Below are positions 17,681-26,602 of a DNA stretch of 64,000 bases, one piece after another. Made by a program: the position numbers and the translations under genes. Within the stretch, counting starts at the first letter, position 1, and each line of letters starts with the position of its first letter. The notes under the pieces were generated by a model. That model was given only the letters and a program-made list of their open reading frames with translations, ran no database searches and had not been told where the DNA came from. This DNA is from an uncultured Clostridia bacterium (GTDB lineage: Bacteria > Bacillota > Clostridia > Oscillospirales > CAG-382). The DNA is taken from contig CANRAV010000001.1 of assembly GCA_947628695.1 (NCBI GenBank), forward strand, positions 124,001-188,000. The letters are read 5' to 3'.

Positions 17681-19363
17681 GTGATGCTGTCATCGCTGCA
17701 CATAGAAAACGTGGCGCTGATAAAAGAAAACACCCTGCTGTTCGGCGGCGGCTTTACCGTGCTGACGGGCGAAACAGGTGCGGGCAAAAGCATTATTATA
17801 GACGCGCTGTCGCTGCTTTGCGGCGCGCGCAGCGATAAGGAGCTTATCCGCACCGGGGAGAGCTATGCCTATGTGGAGGGCTGCTTTGAGGGCTTCGACG
17901 GCGACACGGCGGAGAAGCTTTCCGCCCTCGGTGCGTCTCCGGACGAGGACGGGCTGCTTTTTTTAAGCAGGCGCGTTTCGGCGGACGGAAGGAGCACGGC
18001 AAGGATCGGGGACAGGCAGGTGCCTTCCTCCCGCCTTCGCACGGTGGCAGAACTGCTTCTCAACATCCACGGCCAGCAGGACACGCTTCTGCTTGCGGAC
18101 AAGACGCGGCACCTTCCGCTTATTGACAGCTACGCGGGCACCGGCGCGCTTTTGGCGGAGTACGGCGCGGTTTACGAAAGATATGTCTCCACTGCGAAGG
18201 AGATAGAGAAGGAGAAGGCTGCTGCGGCAGACAGCGCCTTCCGCAGGGAAATGATAGAGTACAAGCTTGGCAGTCTCAAGAAGGCGCACCTAAAGCCGGG
18301 CGAGGAGGAGGAGCTGCTTCGCGACCGCAAGCGGCTTCGCGCAGCGGAGAAGATAGCCTCCGGCGCTTCCGGCGCCTACGGGCTGCTTTACGAGGAGGAC
18401 GGCTCTGCGGGGGAGAGGGTCTACGACGCGATAAGCGCCCTCTCGCCGCTTAAGGACGCCCTGCCGGAGACGGAGGAGCTTCTTTCCCGCCTTGAAAGCA
18501 TAAAGTGCGAGATAGAGGACATTGCCGACACGCTTAAGCGATTTGCGGAGACGGACGCCGACACGGCCGCGTCGCAGCTTGACGAGGTGGAGACGAGGCT
18601 TTACACAATATCGGAGCTTAAACGCCGCTTCGGCACGGATTACGAGGGGCTTCTTTCCGCTTACAAGGGTCTGCAGGCGGAGCTTGAGGGTATAGAGACA
18701 AGCGGCGAGCGCATAGAGCAGCTTGAAGCCGAGCTTGCAAAGACGCGGGAAGAGATGCTTGCAAGGGCAGAAGCGCTTTCGGCGGCGAGGAAGAGCGCCG
18801 CGAAGAGGCTTGAAGAAAGCGTGAAGGAAAGCCTCTCTCAGCTTGACATGCCGTCTGTGGGCTTCCGCGTGGAGTTTACGCGGATACAGCCGCGCGCGGA
18901 CGGGTGCGACGAGGCGGAGATACTTATATCCCCCAACGCGGGGGAGGAGCCGAAGCCACTTTCGAAGATAGCCTCCGGCGGCGAGCTTGCGCGCATAATG
19001 CTGGCCTTCAAGACCGCACTTGCAGAGGCGGAGAACACGCCCGTTTTGGTGTTTGATGAGATAGACACCGGCATTTCCGGCAGCACCGCGCAGAAGACGG
19101 GGCTGTCCCTTAAAAGGCTTTCCGCCCGTGCCGGGACGCAGGTGCTGTGCGTTACGCACTCCGCACAGATCGCGGCCCTTGCAGACACGCACCTGCTTGT
19201 AAGCAAGCGCGAGGAGGGCGGAAGGACAAAAAGCTTTGTCCGCGCGCTGGACAGCGCCGGCAGGGTGGAGGAGATAGCGCGCATCATAGGCGGCGTCAAC
19301 GTGGGCGAGGCGACGCTTAGGGCTGCAGAAGAGCTTATAAAGGACGCAAAGGAGCTTGTATGA
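17681..19363 (+). CDS. recN: DNA repair protein RecN
   Basis: 560 residues; SMC-like ATPase in recombinational repair of double-strand breaks. Walker A is GETGAGKSIIIDAL near 30-43, a long coiled coil spans roughly 155-380, the ABC signature is IASGGELARIMLAFK, and Walker B is TPVLVFDEIDTGISG. Start is GTG or the adjacent ATG, with AAAGGAG about 6 bases upstream. In many Firmicutes spoIVB and spo0A follow recN; here a VanZ-like gene follows and no spo genes are seen up to the repeat region. Confidence 0.96.
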   Translation: MMLSSLHIENVALIKENTLLFGGGFTVLTGETGAGKSIIIDALSLLCGARSDKELIRTGESYAYVEGCFEGFDGDTAEKLSALGASPDEDGLLFLSRRVSADGRSTARIGDRQVPSSRLRTVAELLLNIHGQQDTLLLADKTRHLPLIDSYAGTGALLAEYGAVYERYVSTAKEIEKEKAAAADSAFRREMIEYKLGSLKKAHLKPGEEEELLRDRKRLRAAEKIASGASGAYGLLYEEDGSAGERVYDAISALSPLKDALPETEELLSRLESIKCEIEDIADTLKRFAETDADTAASQLDEVETRLYTISELKRRFGTDYEGLLSAYKGLQAELEGIETSGERIEQLEAELAKTREEMLARAEALSAARKSAAKRLEESVKESLSQLDMPSVGFRVEFTRIQPRADGCDEAEILISPNAGEEPKPLSKIASGGELARIMLAFKTALAEAENTPVLVFDEIDTGISGSTAQKTGLSLKRLSARAGTQVLCVTHSAQIAALADTHLLVSKREEGGRTKSFVRALDSAGRVEEIARIIGGVNVGEATLRAAEELIKDAKELV

Positions 19364-19848
19364 ATCAGGTAGTCCGAAAGCGGCTGAAGATCGCCGTCGG
19401 CGTGGCGGTGGTTGTAGGCTGGCTTACGTTTATATTTACAAATTCGCTTAAGGACAGGCGGGAATCCGCAGACCAAAGCGCAGCCGCAGAGGGACTTTTG
19501 CGCCGCATTTTGGAGTTTTTCGGTTTTCACGGTGAGACCGGAAAGGTCGCCGCGGTAGTAGTCAGGAAGACGGCGCACGTCTTCGAGTTTTTCGTGCTTT
19601 TCCTGCTCCTCTCGCTGATCTTTTACCTTTTGATACGCTCGCTTACGGTGCGGACGGCGGTTTGCTTCGTCATTTCGGTGGTTTGCGCCTGCATCGACGA
19701 AAGCCTGCAGGTCATATCGGAGCGCGGCGCGTCCGTCAAGGACGTGCTTATCGACTGCATCGGCATCGCGCTGGCGGCGATTATTCATTATCTATTTGTT
19801 AAACGGCGAGATAAAAAGCGGACGCAAAGCGAAGTAAATAGTGAATAG
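19360..19848 (+). CDS. VanZ-like membrane protein
   Basis: 162 residues with four hydrophobic segments. The family motifs are TFIFTNSL near 24-31, VVVRKTAHVFEFFVLFLLL (70-88) and CIDESLQVISERGASVKDVLIDCIGIALA. VanZ proteins are named for a teicoplanin-resistance accessory gene, but most members have no known role. The start overlaps the recN stop as ATGA. The last three residues (NSE) and the stop are read from a 44-base repeat that recurs inverted at 48022-48065, so the tail probably changed when that repeat arrived. Confidence 0.9.
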   Translation: MNQVVRKRLKIAVGVAVVVGWLTFIFTNSLKDRRESADQSAAAEGLLRRILEFFGFHGETGKVAAVVVRKTAHVFEFFVLFLLLSLIFYLLIRSLTVRTAVCFVISVVCACIDESLQVISERGASVKDVLIDCIGIALAAIIHYLFVKRRDKKRTQSEVNSE

Positions 19849-19883
19849 TGAAGAAGTGCGGAAGAAAAAGCTTCCGCTTTTTC
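19840..19883. repeat. 44-bp repeat R3, copy 1, containing a terminator hairpin
   Basis: Identical over 44 bases to the reverse complement of 48022-48065. It contains GCGGAAG, a 6-base loop, CTTCCGC and then a T run, which would terminate the recN/vanZ transcript. It also supplies the vanZ stop codon. Confidence 0.9.
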
Positions 19884-19915
19884 CGGTTTGTATTTGAAAA
19901 AACAAACGAAAGCAC

Positions 19916-19944
19916 TTGACAAATTGCGCGGGCGGGTATATAAT
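19916..19944 (+). promoter_or_regulatory. Promoter of antisense RNA, toxin-antitoxin copy 1
   Basis: TTGACA (19916-19921), 17-base spacer, TATAAT (19939-19944). It is followed by the shared leader GCTGCCGATAAGCGG. Same layout as the antisense promoters of copies 2 and 3. Confidence 0.8.
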
Positions 19945-19950
19945 ACAAAC

Positions 19951-20053
19951 AGAAAAGGGCGCTGCCGATAAGCGGTTGGCTCCATAGTTTTGGTTTTACC
20001 TACTTAAAAAAGTAGGCGACCGTCACTGCTTCGAACCAGTGGCGGTCATTTTT
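19951..20053 (+). ncRNA. Putative antitoxin antisense RNA, copy 1
   Basis: Inferred from the promoter to the terminator palindrome GACCGTCACTG/CAGTGGCGGTC plus T run at 20018-20053. In the uninterrupted element this RNA overlaps the 3' end of the toxin message. Here the ISL3 element separates them by 1.4 kb, so antisense pairing with its own toxin is lost. Confidence 0.5.
20046..20053. repeat. Left 8-bp target site duplication
   Basis: TCATTTTT, identical to 21440-21447, immediately outside the inverted repeats of the insertion sequence. Confidence 0.93.
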
Positions 20054-21439
20054 GGTTCTATAATAAAAGTTGGGGTCGGGTAAAGAAAACCCGGCCCCAA
20101 CTTGCAAATTCAGGGTTGAGCATAGAGGAAAAAACCTTTATAATGAAAGTACCACCAAACATAAAAGGAGATGTCCCCATGCTCAATAAAGATTATACAG
20201 CAAAAGTTCTTGATTTGGAAGATGTAATTATCACAAATGTGGAAAATAATTGTGAGGAACTTCGCGCATATATCGAGCTTCCGCGAAAAGAACATACCTG
20301 CCCTGTCTGCGGTGCCGTCACAGATCATGTGCACGACTATCGGATGCAGGCAATAAAAGATGTTCCCTTAGCAAAGAAAACCGTTCTGTACCTTCGCAAG
20401 CGTCGCTATCGCTGCACCTGCGGGAAGCGCTTTTTCGAGAACGTTCCGTTCCTCCCTCGCTACTACCGTGCCACCAGCCGGCTGGTGGCAAAGATCATCC
20501 TGGCCTTTGGGAAAACAGTTTCCGCCAAGGAGATTGCCGACTATTTCAATGTGTCCGGCGCAACGGCCATGCGATACTTCAAATGCGTCAGCAACAAGCC
20601 GGAAGCGCTGCCGGAGGTGCTTTCTATTGATGAATTCAAAGGCAATTCCGGCGGCCAAAAGTACAACAGCATCGTCGCTGACCCGAAAAACCGCAAGGTA
20701 GTTGACATTCTTCCCAACCGGTATGAGAATGACTTAATCAAATATTTCTCACAGTTTGAATCAAGAAAAGACGTAAAGTACTTTGTCTGCGATATGAATC
20801 CCCATTTCCGGCAGGTAGCAAAAACTTGCTTCAAAAACGCGAAAATTGTTGCCGACAGATACCATGTCATACGCCAGGTCTATTGGGCTATGGAGCGAGT
20901 CAGGAAAAACGAGCAGAGCAAGTTATCCACTCGGTTCCGGAAGTACTTCAAAAGATCCAAATCCTTGCTGATGAAGCCCATGGAGAAGCTGACAGACGAA
21001 GAAATCGACCGTTTAGCGCTCATGTTTGAGATTGCGCCGAGACTTGCCGACGCTTACCGGCTGAAGAATGAATTCCTCTCCGTGATGCGTTCTGAATCCT
21101 CTCAAGAGGGCAGACACAAGCTGGCCGACTGGCTGTTATCTGCGGAAGCTATGAATATGCCGGAGTTTCAGGACTGCACAAAAGCTTATCACAACTGGTT
21201 CAGCGAAATACTCAATTCGATGGATGTGCCTTGGTCTAACGGCTTTATCGAGGGCTGTAATAACAAAACGAAAGTGCTGAAGAGGGTTTGCTTTGGAATG
21301 CGTAATTTCCAAAATTTCAGAAACAGAATCCTCTTCGCAAATGCCTAATCGGTGCAAAAAAATCGTGCCGGAGCGTTTCCGCGCCGACACGATCTGAAAT
21401 CAATATTTTTTCTTTTACCCCAACTATTGACATTGAACC
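20054..21439 (+). mobile_element. ISL3-family insertion sequence, complete
   Basis: 1386 bp. Imperfect inverted repeats of 23 bases begin GGTTC and end AGTTGGGGT (left 20054-20076, right end reads the same inward from 21439; 17 of 23 match). It is flanked by the 8-bp duplication TCATTTTT expected for ISL3. It carries one intact transposase gene and a subterminal hairpin (20069-20103). It inserted at the stop codon and terminator T run of a toxin-antitoxin repeat; removing the element and one duplication restores the layout seen at 62 kb. Confidence 0.95.
20179..21348 (+). CDS. ISL3-family transposase
   Basis: 389 residues from ATG 20179, with AAAAGGAG 8 bases upstream; an upstream in-frame start has no ribosome site. 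An N-terminal zinc finger (CPVCGAVTDHVHDYR then CTCGKRFFE) and HTH precede a DDE catalytic domain: first Asp in LSIDEFKG, second in VCDMNPHFR, Glu in NGFIEGCNNKTK. No stop or frameshift, so it may be active. Its base composition is lower in GC than the flanking chromosome. A hairpin (21355-21395) after the stop may terminate it. Confidence 0.96.
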   Translation: MLNKDYTAKVLDLEDVIITNVENNCEELRAYIELPRKEHTCPVCGAVTDHVHDYRMQAIKDVPLAKKTVLYLRKRRYRCTCGKRFFENVPFLPRYYRATSRLVAKIILAFGKTVSAKEIADYFNVSGATAMRYFKCVSNKPEALPEVLSIDEFKGNSGGQKYNSIVADPKNRKVVDILPNRYENDLIKYFSQFESRKDVKYFVCDMNPHFRQVAKTCFKNAKIVADRYHVIRQVYWAMERVRKNEQSKLSTRFRKYFKRSKSLLMKPMEKLTDEEIDRLALMFEIAPRLADAYRLKNEFLSVMRSESSQEGRHKLADWLLSAEAMNMPEFQDCTKAYHNWFSEILNSMDVPWSNGFIEGCNNKTKVLKRVCFGMRNFQNFRNRILFANA

Positions 21440-21547
21440 TCATTTTTTGCGTGCATTGATGACATTGATAATCAAAACAATCAAGCCTATAAGATCGCAT
21501 ATCGCGCTTATAAACACGAAAATTGACTCGTATGTATCAAAGAACAT
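21440..21547 (-). CDS. Putative holin-like type I toxin, copy 1
   Basis: 35 residues: a short polar N-terminus (MFFDTYESI), one hydrophobic helix (FVFISAICDLIGLIVLIINVI) and a basic tail ARKK. This is the build of the holin-like/TxpA-type toxin peptides of Firmicutes. AAAGGAGGG lies upstream; the ATG at 21547 has better spacing than the ATG two codons before. The leader can fold so that CCCTCTTTC pairs with GAAAGGAGGG and hides the ribosome site. The stop codon lies inside the IS target duplication, so the frame is still intact. Confidence 0.7.
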   Translation of the reverse strand: MFFDTYESIFVFISAICDLIGLIVLIINVINARKK

Positions 21548-21654
21548 GCTCATCCCTCCTTTCCCTCGCTCAGAAAGCGAGAAAGAGGGAACCAACCGCC
21601 TACCGTTATGGCAAACGCCCGGGCGCACGCCGCTATGGCAAACGCCTAAAGTTT

Positions 21655-21682
21655 ATTATACACTTTCAGCGAAATTTGTCAA
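21655..21682 (-). promoter_or_regulatory. Toxin promoter, copy 1
   Basis: On the minus strand TTGACA (21677-21682), 16-base spacer, TATAAT (21655-21660). The same 16-base spacing occurs in copies 2 and 3. The leader contains a duplicated GCGTTTGCCAT segment not seen in the other copies. Confidence 0.8.
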
Positions 21683-21699
21683 GAGTAAACCGCCGTGCA

Positions 21700-21946
21700 A
21701 GAATATTGCGCGGCAATTTTTATGTTTAGTCCACTCTCCATACGTGCGGGCGTCCTTCACACGGCTAAGACGTAGCCTGCGTTGGCGGCTCGGGATTCCA
21801 AAGGGTGCCAACCCTTTGGCTCTAAAAAGCTGTGTTTTTCTATAAACTTAACCCAAAACAGCCATGAAGGGACCGAGTCCCTTCATTTAAAAACCAAGGC
21901 CGAGCGCGAGCTCGGCCATAATAATAAAATAATAAACAAAAACAAG
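21700..21946. repeat. Intergenic repeat R2, copy 1
   Basis: Three hairpins in a row: CCAAAGGG/CCCTTTGG (21798-21819), GAAGGGAC/GTCCCTTC (21866-21884) and GGCCGAG/CTCGGCC (21898-21917), joined by the conserved text CTGCGTTGGCGGCTCGGG and ATAAACTTAACCCAAAAC. Near-identical to 62690-62942 and, inverted and partial, to 55198-55425. It abuts the stop of the glycosyltransferase gene and probably acts as a bidirectional terminator. No gene is seen in it. Confidence 0.88.
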
Positions 21947-21949
21947 CCC

Positions 21950-23995
21950 CTAAAAGCTAAGCATATAGAACCCGACCGAGGAGAGCGCGAATACGGCGGC
22001 GGTGACGGAGAGCGCGGCGCGAAGCGGGCACGCCCACTTTTGCTGCCCGTTCACAAGCAGCCCGGCGCAGACGGCGCCTATCGGCAGCGACGGCACGATG
22101 TACCTGAAGTCCATGGTGCAGGTGAAGGGGTGTGTGAAGCAGAAGATGACGTAGCTGCCCACAAGGAAGAAGTAGAAGACTGCAAGGAAGGCGAAGGGCA
22201 GGCGGTTTCCGCTGCAGAGAATGCCCGGTTTTTCCTTGCGGAAGAGGCTTACGACTCCTAAAACGAGGCCTGCAAGGCTTGCGGCGATAAGCACGGCTGC
22301 GGAGATGAACAGCACGTAACCGAAAAGTTTCTGCTGTGTGGATAGCGCGGATGCCGTAAAGTACTCGCCGAAGAGGGAGGTCTTAACCGCATAGGGTGCA
22401 ATCCCGTAGTCGTAAAAGTCGGGGCCGATATTCGGGTAAATGTCCGCAAGCTTGGGGAAGCCTATGCCCGTAAGCCGCTCCACGAACGAATATCCGCCCA
22501 CGTACTGCGGGTTGTTGACCGTCATCGAGGGGACGTAGCCAAGCGGCATGCCGTACTTGACAAGACAGCGGATAGGCCACCAAAGCCCAATGGGGAAGGC
22601 GACAGCGGCAAAGAGCGCAAGCTTCTTCCAAAGCGCCTTTATGTTGGCCGCAAATCCGCCGGTTCTTTTGTTGAACAGCGCGTGCAGGAACACAAAGCCC
22701 GTGCCGAAGGCTATTACTGCAACGGAAAGCTTTGTCGCCATTCCAAGGCTTATGAAAAGCGCCAAAAGCAGCGTGTTTTTATAGCTTTTGTCCCTGTACC
22801 ACCGCACCGTGTAAAGCATCGCGAGGAAGGTGAAGAGGATAGACAGCACGTCGTTGTTTATGCTGCCGCCCAAGATGTAAAAGGTCGGGTGGAAGGCGAG
22901 GATGGCAAAGGCGGCGTAAAGCACAGCGCCTTTAAGGCGGAACTCTTCAAGAAGCTTGTACCCGGCCACCGTAAGGCAGGAGGAGAACGCCACGGTAAGG
23001 TACTGTATGTTCTCGAACGCCTCCGGCGCACTAAGCCCGCAAAACGTCTGAAACCGCATCCAAAGCGCCGCTAAAATGTGATAAAGCGGCGGGTGATAGT
23101 ACTGCGAAAGCGGCTTTAATATATCTTCCTTGGGGAGCGAGTGGTTGTTGTAAATATACAGGATGTAGGAGTTGTGGCGGGGGTATTTGGCGAGGTCGCT
23201 GAAATAGCTGAAAACGTCGTGCTGGTTCTGCGGGACGGTTATAACCTGCACATAGGCAAATCGCACGACAAGCCCCAGACAGAACATAAGCACTATAAGC
23301 GGCGGTATGCCGCTTCCTTTGCGGAACGAGCGGATAAGGAACAAAGCAAACGAGGCGATAAATCCAAGCAGCACGATCCGAGTAAGCGGGTCGTGCACCA
23401 CGGTATTGCACAAGTACGCAGCCGCAAACGCGCACAAAAGCATGGCGGCACAGCAAAGCTTTTCGGTTTTTTCAAGGCCGTCGTCGGAGTAAACACAAGC
23501 CGCGTAAAGCCCGAGACAAAGCACAAAAAGGGCGACACCTGCGCCAATCGACGCGGAAAGAGCAAGGCAGGCGGCAAGCGCGGCAATGCCCGCGAGGCGC
23601 TTTTTTACTACAAGAAGGTAGGCGAAAAGCGCAAAAAGCGCCGCAGCAAGCGCCAAAAGCAAAAGCTTGCGGAAGTCCTCGCCGATTTTGAAAAGGACGC
23701 ACTCGACAAAGGCCGTGCCAAGCCCGACGGTCGCGGCAAACGCGACGCGCTTTGCCATTCCCCGTCCCCGTTCGGCCGCAAAGCCGTAAGCGGCGTATAC
23801 CGCAAGGACGAGGAGAAGCGCCATAGGCAGCTGCCAAATGAAGCGGAAGACGCCCGTGTTCTCCGCAATATCGTAAAAAGAGGTGTGGTATTTCTGCCCG
23901 AACAGCAGCGCGAGGGAGCACAAGACGAAGGTCGCCGCAAAGGGGTGCTTCTCCGCAAAGCCGTCTACGCTTAAAGCTTTAATCTTCTTTGCCAT
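21950..23995 (-). CDS. GT-C fold membrane glycosyltransferase (GT39/ArnT-like)
   Basis: 681 residues with about 12-13 hydrophobic segments. The first large external loop carries an acidic motif (NQHDVFSYFSDLAK) and YYHPPLYHILAALWMRF, the pattern of polyprenyl-phosphate-sugar transferases that act outside the membrane. Such enzymes move a sugar from a lipid carrier to a protein, lipid or wall polymer. The preceding genes gtrA and an FAD oxidoreductase of UGM type fit a sugar-modification role. Acceptor and sugar are not visible. It is last in a seven-gene run, 6 bases after the oxidoreductase. Confidence 0.85.
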   Translation of the reverse strand: MAKKIKALSVDGFAEKHPFAATFVLCSLALLFGQKYHTSFYDIAENTGVFRFIWQLPMALLLVLAVYAAYGFAAERGRGMAKRVAFAATVGLGTAFVECVLFKIGEDFRKLLLLALAAALFALFAYLLVVKKRLAGIAALAACLALSASIGAGVALFVLCLGLYAACVYSDDGLEKTEKLCCAAMLLCAFAAAYLCNTVVHDPLTRIVLLGFIASFALFLIRSFRKGSGIPPLIVLMFCLGLVVRFAYVQVITVPQNQHDVFSYFSDLAKYPRHNSYILYIYNNHSLPKEDILKPLSQYYHPPLYHILAALWMRFQTFCGLSAPEAFENIQYLTVAFSSCLTVAGYKLLEEFRLKGAVLYAAFAILAFHPTFYILGGSINNDVLSILFTFLAMLYTVRWYRDKSYKNTLLLALFISLGMATKLSVAVIAFGTGFVFLHALFNKRTGGFAANIKALWKKLALFAAVAFPIGLWWPIRCLVKYGMPLGYVPSMTVNNPQYVGGYSFVERLTGIGFPKLADIYPNIGPDFYDYGIAPYAVKTSLFGEYFTASALSTQQKLFGYVLFISAAVLIAASLAGLVLGVVSLFRKEKPGILCSGNRLPFAFLAVFYFFLVGSYVIFCFTHPFTCTMDFRYIVPSLPIGAVCAGLLVNGQQKWACPLRAALSVTAAVFALSSVGFYMLSF

Positions 23996-24001
23996 GGTGT
24001 G

Positions 24002-25570
24002 TCACCGCGCCTTCTTGTCCGAGGTTTCGTGATACTCCTTCTCCGTGTTCACGTTCCAAACCACGCTTTTGTCGGTGGAACCGCTTGCAATGCAGCCCAC
24101 GGCCTCCATAGCGGTAAGCATTGAGTGATCCATGTTGTTGTACCTGTGCTGACCGTTCCTGCCTATGCAGAACAGGTTGTCAAACCCGTCAAGGAAGCTT
24201 TTGACCTCGTCAAAACGGCTGTAAACGCCGAAGTAGGCGGGGTATGCCTTTTTAACGCGGATGCGCACGCTGTCCCTTACGTCTTCCTTTTTGATTATGT
24301 CTATCTTCTCAAGCTCCGACACGGCAAAGTCGATAAAGGCCTTGTCGTCCATGTTCCACATCTCGTCGCCCTCGTTGCAGAAGTATTCAAGCCCCATCCA
24401 GACCTTGTCCCTGTCCTCAACCATGTAGGGCGACCAGTTGTTGAATATCTGAAGCCTGCCTATTTTGACGTCCCTCTCCTGGATGTAAATCCAGCAGTCC
24501 GGTATTATCCCGCCTACCGTCTTCATCTTAGTCTTGTTTTGAAGAAGAAGCTTGTCCACAAGCAGGCCTACGGTGATAAAGTCGCGGTAGGGAAGTCCTT
24601 CGGCCACCTCGCGCACGTTTTCAGGCACGTTTTCAAAGCCCGCAACCAGATCCTTCACGGGCATGGAGGAAAGCAGATAGTCGCAGTCAAGCACGCTTTC
24701 CTTCCCCTCGCGTACAAGCTTTACGCCGGTGACGGTGTTCCCCTCTGTCACAAAGCCCAAAGCGCGCGTCTCCGTAAGGATAACGCCGCCGAGGTCGGCT
24801 ACCTTGTCCGCAAGCGTCTCCCAAAGCTGCCCCGGCCCCTTCTTCGGGTACAGGAACTGCTCTATAAGCGAGGTCTCCACGTTCTTCGCGTCCTTCTTTC
24901 GGAAGGGCTTTGTCAGCATGTCCCAAACCGCCTTGCGAAGCGACAGCCCCTTGACGCGCTGCGCGCCCCAGTCGGCAGAGATGTTTTCCGGGTTCACGCC
25001 CCAAAGCTTTGTAGTGTAGTCCTCAAAGAACATCTCGTAGAGCGGCTTGCCGAAGCGGTTGATGTAGAAGTTTTTAAGGTTCGTCTCCGGCTTCTTCGAG
25101 ACTACGCTTTTTAGGTAGCCGAATCCCGCTTTGACGGTGCGCTTAAAGCCCATGTTCTTAAAGGTCTCCGCCTTCATGGAAATGGGGTAGTCGAAGAACT
25201 TGCGAAGGAAGAATATGCGCGAAACACGCGTTCTTACAAGCATGACCCTGTCTTCCTTTTCCGGGTCCGGTCCGCCCTCTGCAAGCGGCTTTTCACTGCC
25301 GGTGATAAGGTCGTCCGCGGAGGGAGCGCCTTGGGTGGGCATAAGCTCGTTCCAAAATTCTGTGACCCTTTCGTCCTTGGAAAAGAAGCGGTGCCCGCCA
25401 AGGTCCATCCTGTTCCCGCCGACCTGCGCCGTGCGGGATATGCCGCCTATATAGGGGCTTTCTTCGATTATTATAGGTAGAATGTCCGTCTTTTTAAGAA
25501 GCTCGTATGCGGCGGTAAGCCCCGCAGGGCCGGCGCCGATTATCACGGCGTGTCTTTTCTTTTCTGCCAT
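24002..25570 (-). CDS. FAD-dependent oxidoreductase (UDP-galactopyranose mutase/protoporphyrinogen oxidase-like)
   Basis: 522 residues from the ATG of [18 protein letters not shown]; an upstream in-frame ATG adds a non-family leader. Rossmann motif [13 protein letters not shown] near 10-22 and the FAD-contact segment [22 protein letters not shown]. The C-terminal [19 protein letters not shown] binds the rest of FAD. Proteins with GGHRFFSK occur in surface-polysaccharide loci and are often labelled amine oxidase or UGM-like. The one-base gap to gtrA and the adjacent GT-C transferase support a glycan role, but the substrate is unproven. Confidence 0.85.
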   Translation of the reverse strand: MAEKKRHAVIIGAGPAGLTAAYELLKKTDILPIIIEESPYIGGISRTAQVGGNRMDLGGHRFFSKDERVTEFWNELMPTQGAPSADDLITGSEKPLAEGGPDPEKEDRVMLVRTRVSRIFFLRKFFDYPISMKAETFKNMGFKRTVKAGFGYLKSVVSKKPETNLKNFYINRFGKPLYEMFFEDYTTKLWGVNPENISADWGAQRVKGLSLRKAVWDMLTKPFRKKDAKNVETSLIEQFLYPKKGPGQLWETLADKVADLGGVILTETRALGFVTEGNTVTGVKLVREGKESVLDCDYLLSSMPVKDLVAGFENVPENVREVAEGLPYRDFITVGLLVDKLLLQNKTKMKTVGGIIPDCWIYIQERDVKIGRLQIFNNWSPYMVEDRDKVWMGLEYFCNEGDEMWNMDDKAFIDFAVSELEKIDIIKKEDVRDSVRIRVKKAYPAYFGVYSRFDEVKSFLDGFDNLFCIGRNGQHRYNNMDHSMLTAMEAVGCIASGSTDKSVVWNVNTEKEYHETSDKKAR

Positions 25571-25571
25571 T

Positions 25572-26057
25572 TCAGCTCTCCTTAAACACAAAAATTTTCC
25601 TGCCCACGTAGTTCCACACAAGAACTATCGCGGCGACGACAAGCTTTACGGCGTACTTCCCGTACCCGCGGACAAGCGCGTCGAAGCTTTCGCCTAAGGA
25701 CGACACGAGAAACACCTTCTCGCCAAGGTACTGCAAAAGCTCGGTAAGCAGAAGGCCTACAAGCCCCACGGCGAAGAATATAAGCACCGCCCGGGCGTTC
25801 CGCCCCTGCTTTTGCTGCTTTTCCGTCCTGAAGACCACAAGCATCGAAAGTATATAGTTCACCGCAAGCCCCAAAACAAAGCCCGCCGCGGTGGAAACGA
25901 TTATCGCAGCCCGCCCGTCGGAACCGCCGAAGGCAAGCTCCCTAAACAGGGCAAAGGTGCCGAAATCGACGAGGAACGCAACCCCGCCGACGACGGCGTA
26001 ACGCAAAAATTCAAGTATAAGCGCCTTGCGCGCGCTGTTCTGTGCCAAGGTGGGCAC
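25572..26057 (-). CDS. GtrA family membrane protein
   Basis: 161 residues with four transmembrane helices and the GtrA start pattern [25 protein letters not shown]. GtrA-like proteins are thought to help move or present undecaprenyl-phosphate-linked sugars for a GT-C transferase on the outer face. Genes for an FAD enzyme and a GT-C transferase follow with gaps of 1 and 6 bases. A basic loop ([13 protein letters not shown]) separates helices 2 and 3. Confidence 0.92.
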   Translation of the reverse strand: MPTLAQNSARKALILEFLRYAVVGGVAFLVDFGTFALFRELAFGGSDGRAAIIVSTAAGFVLGLAVNYILSMLVVFRTEKQQKQGRNARAVLIFFAVGLVGLLLTELLQYLGEKVFLVSSLGESFDALVRGYGKYAVKLVVAAIVLVWNYVGRKIFVFKES

Positions 26058-26065
26058 CTCCTTTG

Positions 26066-26602
26066 TTAAAACGAATAGAACGCAAAGCAGGGGTGCAGGT
26101 ACCAGCTTCCGTTTTGCTTTACGAAGTAAATGCGCGCTTCCTTCTCCTCGCTGCCCCTGTCGCCGCCGACGGTGTACTTGAACACGGCGCTTTTTGCCTC
26201 CTCCGTGTTCTCCTCGGTGACGTATCTATTGTAGGTGTAGTAGTCGAGGTTCGCGTCGCCGAAGGCCTCGACGTCCGTCACCTCTATGGAGACTATCTCT
26301 CCGGTGATGCGTATACCGTCCCCGTAGCTCTCGCCGTAGGCGGCAAGGCTTGCCTCCAAATATTCCTCCATGCTGCCCGCGCCGAAGTAGTAGGAGTACA
26401 CGTACTGCTCTTCATAGTCCTCTCCCATCTCCGGCGGGAAGGCGGAAAGATAGGTATCCGCGTCTGCGGAAAGCAGCGCCGTAAGCGCGGCTTCCAGCGC
26501 CCTTGCTTCCTCGCCTCCGCCGCTTACGGTCGCGGTCTTCTCGCCCCCGCAGGCGCAAAGCAGGAGGGGAATCAAAAGCAGAAGCGCCGAAAGACGCTTC
26601 AT
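26066..26602 (-). CDS. Predicted lipoprotein of unknown function
   Basis: 178 residues. Lipoprotein signal MKRLSALLLLIPLLLCACGG with lipobox LCAC (lipidated Cys at about 18). The mature part is acidic with many Tyr (EEQYVYSYYFG, DYYTYNRYV) and ends in a strand-rich segment (KEARIYFVKQNGSWYLHPC), like small NTF2-like or DUF4878-type lipoproteins. No family could be named with confidence. It overlaps the end of ftsK by 4 bases and precedes gtrA by 8 bases. Confidence 0.75.
   Translation of the reverse strand: MKRLSALLLLIPLLLCACGGEKTATVSGGGEEARALEAALTALLSADADTYLSAFPPEMGEDYEEQYVYSYYFGAGSMEEYLEASLAAYGESYGDGIRITGEIVSIEVTDVEAFGDANLDYYTYNRYVTEENTEEAKSAVFKYTVGGDRGSEEKEARIYFVKQNGSWYLHPCFAFYSF

Noticed and set aside
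20054..20110. Hairpin-rich leader of the transposase as a riboswitch
   Set aside because: It lies at the IS end and is explained by the terminal and subterminal inverted repeats of ISL3.
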